Origin: GCA-2731375 sp964344935
GTDB lineage: Bacteria > Pseudomonadota > Alphaproteobacteria > GCA-2731375
Assembly (NCBI GenBank): GCA_964344935.1
Contig: CAYFPL010000008.1
Span: 1-64,000, forward strand
Direction: 5' to 3'
DNA length: 64,000 nucleotides
Shown here in pieces: positions 36,430 to 45,392 of this stretch (its first letter is position 1; each line of letters starts with the position of its first letter). The position numbers and the translations under genes were made by a program. Under the pieces are notes generated by a model, which had not been told where the DNA came from, made no database searches, and worked only from the letters and a program-made list of their open reading frames with translations.

Positions 36430-37215
36430 ATGGCTGATTATGAAGATATTGAAGTAACCCGGACCGGACATGTGGCGCTGATCGAAATTCAGCGCCCACC
36501 TCATAACTTTTTTGACCATTCGCTGATCGGACAGCTGGCGGATGCCTGCAACGAACTCGACGCGGAGGCCTCATGCCGCTCTATCGTACTGGCGGCCCAG
36601 GGCAAGTCGTTCTGCGCCGGCGCCAATTTCGGCGACGGCTCCGGTCAGAAAATCATTGATGATTCCAAGCCCAAGCCGGAAAACCATCTCTACCAGGAAG
36701 CCGTGCGCCTGTTCAGTTGCAGAAAGCCGATCGTCGGCGCCATCCAGGGCGCGGCCATCGGCGGCGGCCTAGGCCTGGCCCTGGTGCCTGATTTTCGCGT
36801 CACCTGCCCAGAAGGTCGGTTCAGCGCCAACTTCACCCGGCTTGGTTTCCATCCCGGCTTTGGCTTGACCCATACGCTGCCGGCCCTGATCGGCCAGCAG
36901 AAGGCCGCCCTGATGATGTATACGGGCCGGCGCATCAAGGGTGAGGAAGCCGTTGAATGGGGTTTGGCCGATCTGTTGGTACCCATCGACAAGCTGCGCG
37001 ATGCGGCCATGGAACTGGCGGAAGAGATCGCCATCTCTTCACCCCTGGGCGTGGTTGAAACCCGCGCTACTCTGCGGGCTGGCCTGGCCGATCGTGTCAG
37101 GGCCGCGACGGACCATGAATTGAAGATCCAGAATGAACTGCGCCAGACCGAGGACTTCAAGGAAGGCATCAAGGCCACATCGGAGCGGCGACTGCCCAAC
37201 TTCCAGGGCCGCTAG
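36430..37215 (+). CDS. Enoyl-CoA hydratase/isomerase (crotonase) family protein
   Basis: A 261-residue crotonase-fold enzyme. The oxyanion-hole motifs are SFCAGANFGDG and IQGAAIGGGLGLAL, and FTRLGFHPGFGLTHTLPALI occupies the active-site helix, where the usual catalytic glutamate of hydratases is not obvious. It could be an isomerase, a hydratase on an unusual acyl-CoA or a C–C hydrolase of the same fold. It lies 12 bases after the MaoC gene and three before an acyl-CoA dehydrogenase. Confidence 0.88.
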   Translation: MADYEDIEVTRTGHVALIEIQRPPHNFFDHSLIGQLADACNELDAEASCRSIVLAAQGKSFCAGANFGDGSGQKIIDDSKPKPENHLYQEAVRLFSCRKPIVGAIQGAAIGGGLGLALVPDFRVTCPEGRFSANFTRLGFHPGFGLTHTLPALIGQQKAALMMYTGRRIKGEEAVEWGLADLLVPIDKLRDAAMELAEEIAISSPLGVVETRATLRAGLADRVRAATDHELKIQNELRQTEDFKEGIKATSERRLPNFQGR

Positions 37216-37218
37216 ACC

Positions 37219-38271
37219 ATGGATGAAGCCGAAAGCCTGGTCCGCGATGCGGCAACCCGCATCTTTCAGGACCTGGGCGACCCGCAGACCATCAACGCCG
37301 CCGAGGATGACGCCTGGCGTCAACCTTTGTGGTCGGCCCTGGAGGAAGCCGGTCTGACCACCGCCTGGGTTTCCGATGAACTGGGCGGAGCCGGTGCCGG
37401 CATCGGCGCGGGCTTTGCCGTTTTGCGTGTCGCGGGTGAGTTCGCAACCCCCCTACCCTTGGCAGAGACCCTGATCGCCGGTTGGCTGTTGGAACAAGGT
37501 GGGCTTATGGCACCGGGGGGCAGCCTGACCGTAGCGCCGACGCGGCGCGGGGATCGGATCAACCTTGCGGACGGCAAGCTGTCAGGAACGGCTCGTGCTG
37601 TATCGTTCGCCGCCGACGCGGACCATCTGGCGGTTCTGGCGGATGGCCATGTCGCCCTGGTTCAAACCGCCGATTGCGTTGTCCGTGAAGGACGCAACAT
37701 GGCGGGCGAGGCCCTAAACACCGTCGATTTCAACGGCGTGACGCCAGTGGAAGTTGCGGAGTCGCCGGACGGCATCGATGACCGTGCCCTCATTATGCTG
37801 GGAGCGGCGGCACGATCCATGCAGATGGCGGGCGCTTTGCAGACCATGCTGGATGTCGCCGTGCAGTATGCCGAAGAACGGGTGGCCTTTGGCCGACCCA
37901 TCGGCAAGTTCCAAGCGGTGCAGCACAACCTGGCCCGCCTCGGCGAAGAAGCGGCGGCCGCTATTGCCATCGCCAACTCCGTCGCCTTCATGGTGGAAAA
38001 TGCCCAGGCTTGGGACGACGACGGCCTGTATCTTGATATTGCCTCGGCAAAGATCCGCGTGGGTGAAGCGGCTGGCCAAGGCGCCGCCCTGGCCCATCAG
38101 GCTTTTGGCGCCATAGGCTTTACCAAGGAGCATATCCTGCACCGCTTTGTCCAACGCCTGTGGTCCTGGCGCGACGACTTTGACAACGAGGCGGTCTGGG
38201 CTGCCGAACTGGGGCGCCGGGTGGCCGCCATGGGCGGCGAAGGTCTGTGGCACGGCATGACCGCGGCTTGA
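37219..38271 (+). CDS. Acyl-CoA dehydrogenase, short alpha-type subunit
   Basis: A 350-residue member of the acyl-CoA dehydrogenase fold, shorter than the usual 380–400. The middle beta domain is reduced, while RVAFGRPIGKFQAVQHNLA is the FAD-binding helix motif. The C-terminal end (HRFVQRLWSWRDDFDNEA) lacks the YEGT-type segment of typical enzymes. It resembles partner subunits of heteromeric dehydrogenases such as FadE28 of the mycobacterial cholesterol genes. A second dehydrogenase gene follows 24 bases later, so an alpha2beta2 enzyme is likely; this is inference. Confidence 0.86.
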   Translation: MDEAESLVRDAATRIFQDLGDPQTINAAEDDAWRQPLWSALEEAGLTTAWVSDELGGAGAGIGAGFAVLRVAGEFATPLPLAETLIAGWLLEQGGLMAPGGSLTVAPTRRGDRINLADGKLSGTARAVSFAADADHLAVLADGHVALVQTADCVVREGRNMAGEALNTVDFNGVTPVEVAESPDGIDDRALIMLGAAARSMQMAGALQTMLDVAVQYAEERVAFGRPIGKFQAVQHNLARLGEEAAAAIAIANSVAFMVENAQAWDDDGLYLDIASAKIRVGEAAGQGAALAHQAFGAIGFTKEHILHRFVQRLWSWRDDFDNEAVWAAELGRRVAAMGGEGLWHGMTAA

Positions 38272-38295
38272 GTTAGGGCGTAGAGGAATAGAGAC

Positions 38296-39447
38296 ATGTC
38301 AGTCGCCATCCAATTCGATCCCATGCGTCTGCCGCCCGAGGCGGAGGAGCTTCGAGGCGAAGTGCGTGAATTCCTCACGGAGGAGATTGCACTCGGCACC
38401 TTCGATCCCCACGGCACTTCCAAAATAAACCCGGAATTCAGCCGCAAGGTGGGTGCGAAGGGCTGGATCGGCATGACCTGGCCCAAGGAATATGGGGGCC
38501 AGGAGCGGAGCTTCCTGGAACGATATGTGGTGAACGAGGAGTTCCTGGTCGCCCGGGCGCCAACCCGGCGTCATTTCACCGCCGATCGGCAAAGCGGCCC
38601 GATGCTGATCAAATACGCATCCGAGGAAATCAAGCAGGATATCCTGCCGCGCATCGTTTCGGGCGACGTGATGTTCTGTATCGGAATGTCGGAACCCGAT
38701 TCCGGCTCCGACTTGTTTGCCGCCAAGACCAAGGCGGAACGCACGGATGACGGCTGGCTGATCAACGGCCGCAAGCTGTGGACCTCCTCTGCCCACGAGG
38801 CGGACTACATGATCGGCCTGTTCCGCACATCGGCGCCGACCCAGGACAATCGCCGCCACGGGCTGTCGCAGTTCCTCGTCGACATGAAGACCCCCGGCAT
38901 CACCTGCCGGCCGGTGCTGCACCCCAACGGCAATTACGAATTCAACGAAGTTACCTTCGACGATGCCCTCCTCCCCCTCGATAACCTGCTGGGCGAGCCC
39001 GACATGGCCTGGAAACAGGCAACATCCGAACTGGCCTACGAGCGCAGCGGTTCCGAACGTTTTCTTGAGACTATTTCCGTACTGTTCGAACTGATTGACG
39101 TGATCGGCGAAAACCCGGATACGCGCGAGGCGGAGGGGCTTGGCCGCCTGGTGGCGCAACTGCATACCCTGCGGCGGATGTCCATTTCCGTTGCCGGCAT
39201 GCTGCATGCGGGCAAGGAACCGGTATTGGAAGCTTCGGTCGTCAAGGATCTGGGCACGGTCTGGGAGCAGGCCCTGCCCTCCATCGCCCGTGATCTGGCG
39301 GCCTTTGTCGATACCGATCCCGGCAACCGTGTCCGGTTCGAGGAAGTCCTGGCCCGCAGCATCACCATCGCGCCCAAACTGACCATCCAGGGCGGCACCA
39401 CCGAGATTCTTCGCGGCATTGTCGCCCGCGGACTGGGATTGCGTTAG
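38296..39447 (+). CDS. Acyl-CoA dehydrogenase, long beta-type subunit
   Basis: A 383-residue acyl-CoA dehydrogenase. MFCIGMSEPDSGSDLFAAKT is the FAD/substrate motif of the N-terminal half, GWLINGRKLWTSSAHEADY follows, and IQGGTTEILRGIVARGLGL closes the flavin site at the C terminus. It resembles FadE29-like subunits that pair with a shorter dehydrogenase. The ATG at 38296 follows AGAGGAATAGAGAC. The CoA-ligase gene follows in 12 bases. Confidence 0.88.
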   Translation: MSVAIQFDPMRLPPEAEELRGEVREFLTEEIALGTFDPHGTSKINPEFSRKVGAKGWIGMTWPKEYGGQERSFLERYVVNEEFLVARAPTRRHFTADRQSGPMLIKYASEEIKQDILPRIVSGDVMFCIGMSEPDSGSDLFAAKTKAERTDDGWLINGRKLWTSSAHEADYMIGLFRTSAPTQDNRRHGLSQFLVDMKTPGITCRPVLHPNGNYEFNEVTFDDALLPLDNLLGEPDMAWKQATSELAYERSGSERFLETISVLFELIDVIGENPDTREAEGLGRLVAQLHTLRRMSISVAGMLHAGKEPVLEASVVKDLGTVWEQALPSIARDLAAFVDTDPGNRVRFEEVLARSITIAPKLTIQGGTTEILRGIVARGLGLR

Positions 39448-39459
39448 GACCCACCCATC

Positions 39460-41577
39460 ATGCCCGATCTGTCAGCCCTGCTGTGGCCGAACGTTGTCGC
39501 CGTCATTTCCGCCTCTCCCGATCCGCATATCCTGCGCGGCCGCTTGATGGCGGTGATGACCAGCCACGACTTCAAGGGCACCATCTATCCCATCTCGCGC
39601 AGTCATGACGAAATCCTGGGCCTGAAGTGCCACAAGAGCATCGACGAGGTGCCGGAACAGGTGGATCTGGCAATCCTGATCATCCCCGCCGAGTTCATTC
39701 CCGACACTCTGGCCCAATGCGGCGAAAGGGGTGTCAAGGCGGCGCAGATTTTAACATCCGGCTTCGCCGAGGAAGGCGGCGAAGAAGGCGCCGCGGTGCA
39801 GGCGGAAATCCGCGCCATCGCGGACCGTTACGGCATGGCCGTGATGGGCCCTAATTCGGAAGGTTTCGCCAATAGCGCCGCGGCCCTTTGCCCAACCTTC
39901 AGTCCGGCCGTGGACAACATGGACCTGCCCTTGATGCCGCCCTGGCGGGATCAGGGCCACATCACCGCCATTGCGCAGTCAGGGGGCATGGGCTTTGCCT
40001 TCTACGACCATGGCCGGCCGAAGGAATTGCCCTTCAACTATGTCATCACCACCGGCAACGAGGCCTGCGTCGAAGCCCTGGATGTGGTCGATTATCTGCT
40101 GGACGACGGCAAGACGGATGTCTTCATCCTGTTCATGGAAGATGTAAAGACCGGCGCCCGCCTGGCGGAAGTGGGTGAAAAGGCCTTGCGCGCCGGCAAA
40201 CCGATCATCCTGACCAAAGTGGGTACTTCGGAGGCCGGTGCCCGGGCTGCGGCCTCGCACACGGCGGCTTTGGCCGGTTCCTATCAGGCCTATCAGGGTC
40301 TGTTCCAGCGTTATGGCATCATCGAGGGCCGGGACACCGTGGAACTGGTGGATATTGCTGCTGCCTTTTCCTATCACGGGCGCAATCTGCCCATGGGCAA
40401 TCGTGTGGGTATCTGCACCGCCTCGGGCGGTGGCGGCGGCTGGCTGGCGGATCAATGCACGGCCGCGGGCCTGGAACTGCCCGAACTGGATGCCGAGACC
40501 CGGGCCACCATCGATGAATTTCTCCCCGCTTATGGCACATCGCAAAATCCCATCGACGCCACTGCCCAGGCGGTGCGTAAGACCGGCTATGGCGGCTTGG
40601 CGCGCCTGGCCATCACCTCGCCGGTGTTGGACAGCATCATCGTGCTCTGCTCCTGCCGCAACCCGGCGGTCCTGCAGCGGGAACGGGCGGATTTGAAGGT
40701 GCTGGCCCAAGAGGTCGACAAGCCAATCCTGTTCTGCTCCTACACCCAGCCCCATCCCGAGTCAGCCGAGATCCTGAGCCAGGCAGGATTTCCCCTGTTC
40801 GGCAATATGCGCAATTGTGCTCGGGCCACGGCGGAACTGGCGAAGTACCGCGAACACAGGGAGCGATTCCTTAAGGCGCCCGCGATCAGCACAAATGCAG
40901 GCCGGAACGAGGTCGCCAGCGCCCTGGCCCTGGCAAAGTCCGTACTGTGCGAATTCGAGGTCAAGCCGCTTTTGAGCGCCTATGGCATCCCTGTCGGTGA
41001 AGAAGGTCTGGCAAAGACTGCCGATGAAGCGGTATCCATCGCGGCCGGTTTCGGCGGCGCCGTCGCCTTGAAAATTCAATCACCGGATGTCTTGCACAAA
41101 ACAGAGGCCGGCGGATTGACATTAAATCTCAAGGGCGAGGCCGCCGTCCGGGCCGGCTTTGAACAGGTCATGGCCGCCGCCACCGATCAGACTCTCGGCG
41201 TGCTGGTCCAGCCCATGGCGCCCAAGGGCCATGAGATGATTGTCGGTATCAACCACGATCCGACGTTCGGGCCCATGCTGATGCTGGGTTTCGGCGGCAT
41301 TCATGTGGAGGTGAACCCGGATGTGGCGCTTTCACCAGTGCCCTTGAACCGGGATGCGGCAGCCGCCCTTTTGGATCGCCTCAAAGGCCGGGCCATACTT
41401 GACGGTGTGCGCGGCGCATTGCCGGCTGACGTGGATGCCTTGCTGGACCTCGTCGTAAAGCTGTCTCAGTTCGCGGCCGATCATGGTGATGTCATCGGGG
41501 AACTGGACCTCAATCCCGTGCTGGTGCATGACAACGGCATCAGCATTGTCGATGCCCTGTTGGTGAAACGGACATGA
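39460..41577 (+). CDS. ADP-forming acyl-CoA synthetase (acetate–CoA ligase family)
   Basis: This fused NDP-forming acyl-CoA synthetase of 705 residues makes or uses an acyl-CoA with ATP/ADP plus phosphate. An N-terminal CoA-binding Rossmann domain (about 1–130), two succinyl-CoA-synthetase-like domains (about 150–460) with phosphohistidine His267 in ASHTAALAGSYQAYQ, and a C-terminal ATP-grasp domain (about 485–700, AVALKIQSPDVLHKTEAGG) occur in that order. It probably activates the acid degraded by the neighbouring beta-oxidation-type enzymes. Its end overlaps the next gene by four bases. Confidence 0.9.
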   Translation: MPDLSALLWPNVVAVISASPDPHILRGRLMAVMTSHDFKGTIYPISRSHDEILGLKCHKSIDEVPEQVDLAILIIPAEFIPDTLAQCGERGVKAAQILTSGFAEEGGEEGAAVQAEIRAIADRYGMAVMGPNSEGFANSAAALCPTFSPAVDNMDLPLMPPWRDQGHITAIAQSGGMGFAFYDHGRPKELPFNYVITTGNEACVEALDVVDYLLDDGKTDVFILFMEDVKTGARLAEVGEKALRAGKPIILTKVGTSEAGARAAASHTAALAGSYQAYQGLFQRYGIIEGRDTVELVDIAAAFSYHGRNLPMGNRVGICTASGGGGGWLADQCTAAGLELPELDAETRATIDEFLPAYGTSQNPIDATAQAVRKTGYGGLARLAITSPVLDSIIVLCSCRNPAVLQRERADLKVLAQEVDKPILFCSYTQPHPESAEILSQAGFPLFGNMRNCARATAELAKYREHRERFLKAPAISTNAGRNEVASALALAKSVLCEFEVKPLLSAYGIPVGEEGLAKTADEAVSIAAGFGGAVALKIQSPDVLHKTEAGGLTLNLKGEAAVRAGFEQVMAAATDQTLGVLVQPMAPKGHEMIVGINHDPTFGPMLMLGFGGIHVEVNPDVALSPVPLNRDAAAALLDRLKGRAILDGVRGALPADVDALLDLVVKLSQFAADHGDVIGELDLNPVLVHDNGISIVDALLVKRT

Positions 41578-42386
41578 GCGAAATCCATCTTCATTACGAG
41601 GAACTGCCTGGCAACGGACCGCACATCATGATGTTGCACGGCATGCTGTCCTCCAAGGCGCAATGGGACCTGAACATCGAGGCCATTCAAAGTGTCGCCC
41701 GGCCGGTACTGGTGGAACTGCTCGCCCATGGCCGTTCCGCCGCGCCTGACGAACCCGAACCCTATGACCCCGAATCCTATGTCGGGACTTTCGAAGCGAT
41801 CAGGCAGGAACTGGGTATCGAGACATGGTTCCTTTGCGGCCAGTCCTTCGGTGCCAGCCTGACCATGCGCTATGCCCTGCGCCATCCTGAGCGGATCATC
41901 GCCCAGGTATTCACCAATTCATCCTCGGCCCTGGCTGGCGAAGAATACCTGAAGACCTATCGCGGTACGGCCGAGCAACGGGCACAGCTGGTGGAACAGG
42001 GCGGCAAGGAAGGCATCAAGGAACTGCCCATTTTCCCTGGTCGGGCCCGCCGCATACCCATCGAGGGCCGGGATGCACTGGTCAGGGACGCCGAATTGCT
42101 GCAACCTAAAGGACTGGCGCAGACGTTCCGCTATTCCTCCCCCTTCCTGTCAGTACGGGCGGAGGCCGCGAATACCGCCGTGCCCACCTTGTTGGTCTGT
42201 GGCGCCGCCGAGAAACGGTTCCAGCCGAATTACGAGTTCGCAGTGGCCAACATACCGAATTTGAAGGTGGTCGAGGCGGATGCGGGCCATGCGGTGAATA
42301 TCGAGGCGGCGGACGTGTTCAACGAGGCGGTGACGGCATGGATCAAGGAACACAGTCATGACGGAAGCCAAGACCCTATTCGATAA
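41574..42386 (+). CDS. Alpha/beta hydrolase
   Basis: A 270-residue alpha/beta hydrolase. The nucleophile is Ser91 in FLCGQSFGASLTMRY, the oxyanion segment is MMLHGMLSSKAQWD, and the terminal histidine lies in EADAGHAVNIEAAD. ATGA overlap with the CoA-ligase gene and a 29-base overlap with leuC show tight coupling. It could act as a thioesterase, lactonase or ester or C–C hydrolase in the same pathway; the sequence does not decide. Confidence 0.86.
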   Translation: MSEIHLHYEELPGNGPHIMMLHGMLSSKAQWDLNIEAIQSVARPVLVELLAHGRSAAPDEPEPYDPESYVGTFEAIRQELGIETWFLCGQSFGASLTMRYALRHPERIIAQVFTNSSSALAGEEYLKTYRGTAEQRAQLVEQGGKEGIKELPIFPGRARRIPIEGRDALVRDAELLQPKGLAQTFRYSSPFLSVRAEAANTAVPTLLVCGAAEKRFQPNYEFAVANIPNLKVVEADAGHAVNIEAADVFNEAVTAWIKEHSHDGSQDPIR

Positions 42387-43782
42387 ACTTTGGGACAGTC
42401 ATGTCATCCGCTCACTGGGTGAAGACCTGGACCTTTTGCATGTGGACCGGTTGCTGATCCACGATCTGAGCGGCGCCCGTGCGCTCACGGACCTCCAGGA
42501 GCGGGGCCTCTCGGTGCGCAACCCCGAGCTTTGCATCGCCATTCCCGATCACAGCATTTCCTCGCTGCCCGGCCGCACCTTGGCCTCCAGCCCAAATGGG
42601 GAGCGCCTAGGCGGGGCTCTACGAGATATGTCGGAGGCGGCCGGCATCCCGCATTACGGCATTGACCATCCCAACCAAGGCATCGTTCATGTGGTGGGGC
42701 CAGAAACCGGATTCACCCTGCCAGGGTCCCTGCTGGTCTGTGGTGACAGCCATACCTCGACGCACGGCGCCATGGGCGCCCTGGCCTGGGGCATCGGCTC
42801 GTCCGAATTGGTGCATGTTTTGGCGACCCAGACCATCCGCCAGCGCCGCCCCGGCACCATGCGCATTACCATCGACGGCGAACTGGGTCCCGGCGTGGAA
42901 GCCAAGGATGTGATCCTGCACATCATCGGCGAACTGGGCGTCGCCGCCGGTGTCGGCAACGCGATCGAATATGCTGGCTCCACCATCCGCGCTATGAGCA
43001 TCGAGGAACGTCTGACTATCTGCAATTTGTCTATCGAGTTCGGCGCCCGCATGGGCATGGTGGCGCCAGACGAGACGACTTATGCCTACCTGCAGGGCCG
43101 TCCCCTCTGCCCCGAGGGAGAGGCCTGGGAGGAGGCCTTGGCTTACTGGCGCAGCCTGCCCACGGACGAAGGCGCCGTCTTTGACAAAGAAGCTTCATTC
43201 GATGCGGCGGAAATCGCACCGCAAATCACCTGGGGCACCTCGCCTGGCCAGACGTTGCCGGTCAATGCCACCATTCCGGAACCCGATAGCTTCGCCGAGG
43301 CGGAACTGCGCGGCAACGCAGAAACCGCGCTTGAATATATGGACCTCAACGCCGGTGCCGCCATCGCCGGCACACCCATCGACCGGGTCTTCATCGGCTC
43401 CTGCACCAACAGCCGCCTGTCGGACTTGCGCAGCGCCGCTGCGGTGGCCAAGGGCCGCCAGGTGGCCGGCGACGTGACCGCCTGGGTGGTGCCCGGTTCG
43501 GTACAAGTGAAGCGTGAGGCGGAAGCGGAAGGTCTGCATGAAGTTTTCCTTGCCGCCGGTTTTGAATGGCGGGAACCGGGCTGTTCGCAATGTGTGGCCA
43601 CCAACGGCGAAGTGGTCGCACCCGGGGAACGCTGTGTTTCCACCTCCAACCGCAATTTTGTCGGCCGCCAGGGTCCGAAGGCCCGCACCCATCTGGCCAG
43701 CCCCGCCATGGCGGCGGCGGCGGCCATTGCCGGCGAGATCACCGATGTGCGCGACATGGCGCCGTTAGAGGGGGATGGCTGA
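42358..43782 (+). CDS. leuC: LeuC-like hydro-lyase large subunit (3-isopropylmalate-dehydratase family)
   Basis: An aconitase-superfamily large subunit of 474 residues. The 4Fe–4S cysteines are Cys349 (FIGSCTNSRLSDL), Cys409 and Cys412 (PGCSQCVATNGE). LLVCGDSHTSTHGAMGALA and CVSTSNRNFVGRQGPKARTH are LeuC signatures. The motif GCSQCVATN replaces the usual GCSMCLAMN. Together with its place inside an acyl-CoA catabolic operon and the absence of leuB, this suggests a paralogue acting on another 2-hydroxy/unsaturated dicarboxylate. It overlaps both neighbours, the hydrolase by 29 and leuD by 8 bases. The symbol denotes the family only. Confidence 0.86.
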   Translation: MTEAKTLFDKLWDSHVIRSLGEDLDLLHVDRLLIHDLSGARALTDLQERGLSVRNPELCIAIPDHSISSLPGRTLASSPNGERLGGALRDMSEAAGIPHYGIDHPNQGIVHVVGPETGFTLPGSLLVCGDSHTSTHGAMGALAWGIGSSELVHVLATQTIRQRRPGTMRITIDGELGPGVEAKDVILHIIGELGVAAGVGNAIEYAGSTIRAMSIEERLTICNLSIEFGARMGMVAPDETTYAYLQGRPLCPEGEAWEEALAYWRSLPTDEGAVFDKEASFDAAEIAPQITWGTSPGQTLPVNATIPEPDSFAEAELRGNAETALEYMDLNAGAAIAGTPIDRVFIGSCTNSRLSDLRSAAAVAKGRQVAGDVTAWVVPGSVQVKREAEAEGLHEVFLAAGFEWREPGCSQCVATNGEVVAPGERCVSTSNRNFVGRQGPKARTHLASPAMAAAAAIAGEITDVRDMAPLEGDG

Positions 43783-44413
43783 AATGGATAAGCTGCAGCA
43801 GTTGCAAGGCGTCGCGGCCCCCCTGCCCCGGGCCAACATCGATACCGACATCATCACGCCGATGAAGTACCTGACCAACGCCAATATGGAGAACATGCAC
43901 GAGCGGGCCTTCGAGCCCCTTCGTTTCCTCTCCGATGGCAGCGACAATCCGGATTTCGTTCTCAACCAACCTGCATATCGCGATGCGGTCATTTTAATCA
44001 CGGGCCGCAATTTCGGCTGCGGCAGCAGTCGCGAAACTGCGGTCTGGGGCATCAAGGGCCTGGGCATCCGTTGTGTCATCGCCGAAAGTTTCGGCGATAT
44101 TTTCTTTAACAACTGCTTCCAGAACTCCGTGCTCCCTATCCGCTTGCCCGCCGAGACCATTGCCGAACTAATGGCGGAAGCCGGCGACGATCAGGGCAAT
44201 ATGCAGTTTCAGATCGACGTGGCGCAACGCACCCTGACGACGCCATCGGGCCGCGTCATCACCTTCGATCTGACGCCGGACCGGCAAGTTGCACTCCTGG
44301 AAGGGTTGGACGATATCGGCCAAACCCTGAAGGAAGACGCGGCCACCACAGCGTTCCAGGAAGAGGATCGTGGCCGGCGGCCCTGGATCTACAATCTCGG
44401 CACCATCGACTGA
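43775..44413 (+). CDS. leuD: LeuD-like hydro-lyase small subunit
   Basis: The 212-residue swivelling-domain partner of the LeuC-like protein. Family motifs are RANIDTDIITPMKYL, NFGCGSSRETAVWGIKG and FGDIFFNNCFQNSVLPIRL. The standard LeuD sequence at the substrate loop is GCGSSREHAPW; here Thr and Val replace His and Pro, again pointing to another substrate. The C terminus is longer than usual by a short tail ending PWIYNLGTID. The start overlaps the leuC-like stop by eight bases. Confidence 0.86.
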   Translation: MAEMDKLQQLQGVAAPLPRANIDTDIITPMKYLTNANMENMHERAFEPLRFLSDGSDNPDFVLNQPAYRDAVILITGRNFGCGSSRETAVWGIKGLGIRCVIAESFGDIFFNNCFQNSVLPIRLPAETIAELMAEAGDDQGNMQFQIDVAQRTLTTPSGRVITFDLTPDRQVALLEGLDDIGQTLKEDAATTAFQEEDRGRRPWIYNLGTID

Positions 44414-44420
44414 GGACCCC

Positions 44421-45383
44421 ATGACCACTGTTTCCGAATTGATTGCGGGCATGTCCCTGCCCGTCATTGCCGCGCCCATGTTTACCGTTTCCAACCCCGG
44501 TCTGGCGCTTGCAAGTTGCGCCGAGGGCATCATGGGTTCTTTCCCCGCGCATACCACGCGCAGCGGCGAGGAGCTGGAAGATTGGCTCGTGACCATGGCC
44601 GAGGGTGTACGGAACCTGGCCGACGAAGGTGCCGCCACCGTGGGACCCTATGGCGTCAATTTGGTGGTCTCCGCCGGCAATCAGCGACTGGAACAGGATT
44701 TGGCCCTTTGCATCAAACACGAAGTGCCCATCATCCTCACCTCGAAAGGTGCGCCCGGTGAGGTCTTTGATGCGGTGCACTCGTATGGCGGCCTGGTATT
44801 CCACGATATCGGCGCCGCCCGCCATGCGGAAAAGGCCCTGGCCACCGGCGCCGACGGTCTGATCGCCGTTTGCAGCGGGGCAGGCGGCCATTGCGGTACC
44901 ATCAATCCGTTTGCTCTGGTCAACGAAGTGCGCCAGATGACCGACAAAACGATCATCCTAGCCGGGGCCATCACCACCGGCCGCGATGTGCTGGCGGCCC
45001 AGGTTATGGGCGCCGATTTGGTTTATATGGGCACCCGCTTCATCAACACAAAGGAATCCGGTGCCGCCGACGATTACCGCCAAATGATCATCGAGGCCTC
45101 CGCCAGCGACATATTCTACGGCAACCTCACGGATGCCCCGTCCAATACCTTGGTCCCCTGCCTCACCCGCGCCGGCGTTACCCTGGATCAGATCCGGCGT
45201 CAGGATGAAGACGCCATCCGCGCCGTGGCAGAGCGCCGCAAGCGTTGGAAAGATATCTGGTCCGCCGGGCATGGGGTGGGCACCATTCACGATGTCCTGT
45301 CCGTGAAAGAACTTTGCGACCGCCTGAAGGCGGAATACGCTGCCGCCCGAGCCGACATTGGCCGCCTGCAAGCAGCGGAATAG
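44421..45383 (+). CDS. Nitronate-monooxygenase-family flavoprotein
   Basis: An FMN TIM-barrel protein of 320 residues in the 2-nitropropane-dioxygenase/nitronate-monooxygenase family, which also includes enoyl reductases. LPVIAAPMFTVSNPGLALA, LIAVCSGAGGHCGTINPFAL and ILAGAITTGRDVLAAQVMGA are the family landmarks, and ADLVYMGTRFINTKES binds the phosphate. The ATG at 44421, preceded by GAGGA, is preferred over a frame reaching back into leuD. In this operon a reductase or oxidase step on an unsaturated intermediate is as likely as nitronate oxidation. Confidence 0.86.
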   Translation: MTTVSELIAGMSLPVIAAPMFTVSNPGLALASCAEGIMGSFPAHTTRSGEELEDWLVTMAEGVRNLADEGAATVGPYGVNLVVSAGNQRLEQDLALCIKHEVPIILTSKGAPGEVFDAVHSYGGLVFHDIGAARHAEKALATGADGLIAVCSGAGGHCGTINPFALVNEVRQMTDKTIILAGAITTGRDVLAAQVMGADLVYMGTRFINTKESGAADDYRQMIIEASASDIFYGNLTDAPSNTLVPCLTRAGVTLDQIRRQDEDAIRAVAERRKRWKDIWSAGHGVGTIHDVLSVKELCDRLKAEYAAARADIGRLQAAE

Positions 45384-45392
45384 GCCGGCGCG

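Noticed and set aside
38299..39207. 302-codon open frame on the minus strand
   Set aside because: It is antisense to the second acyl-CoA dehydrogenase and shows no domain.
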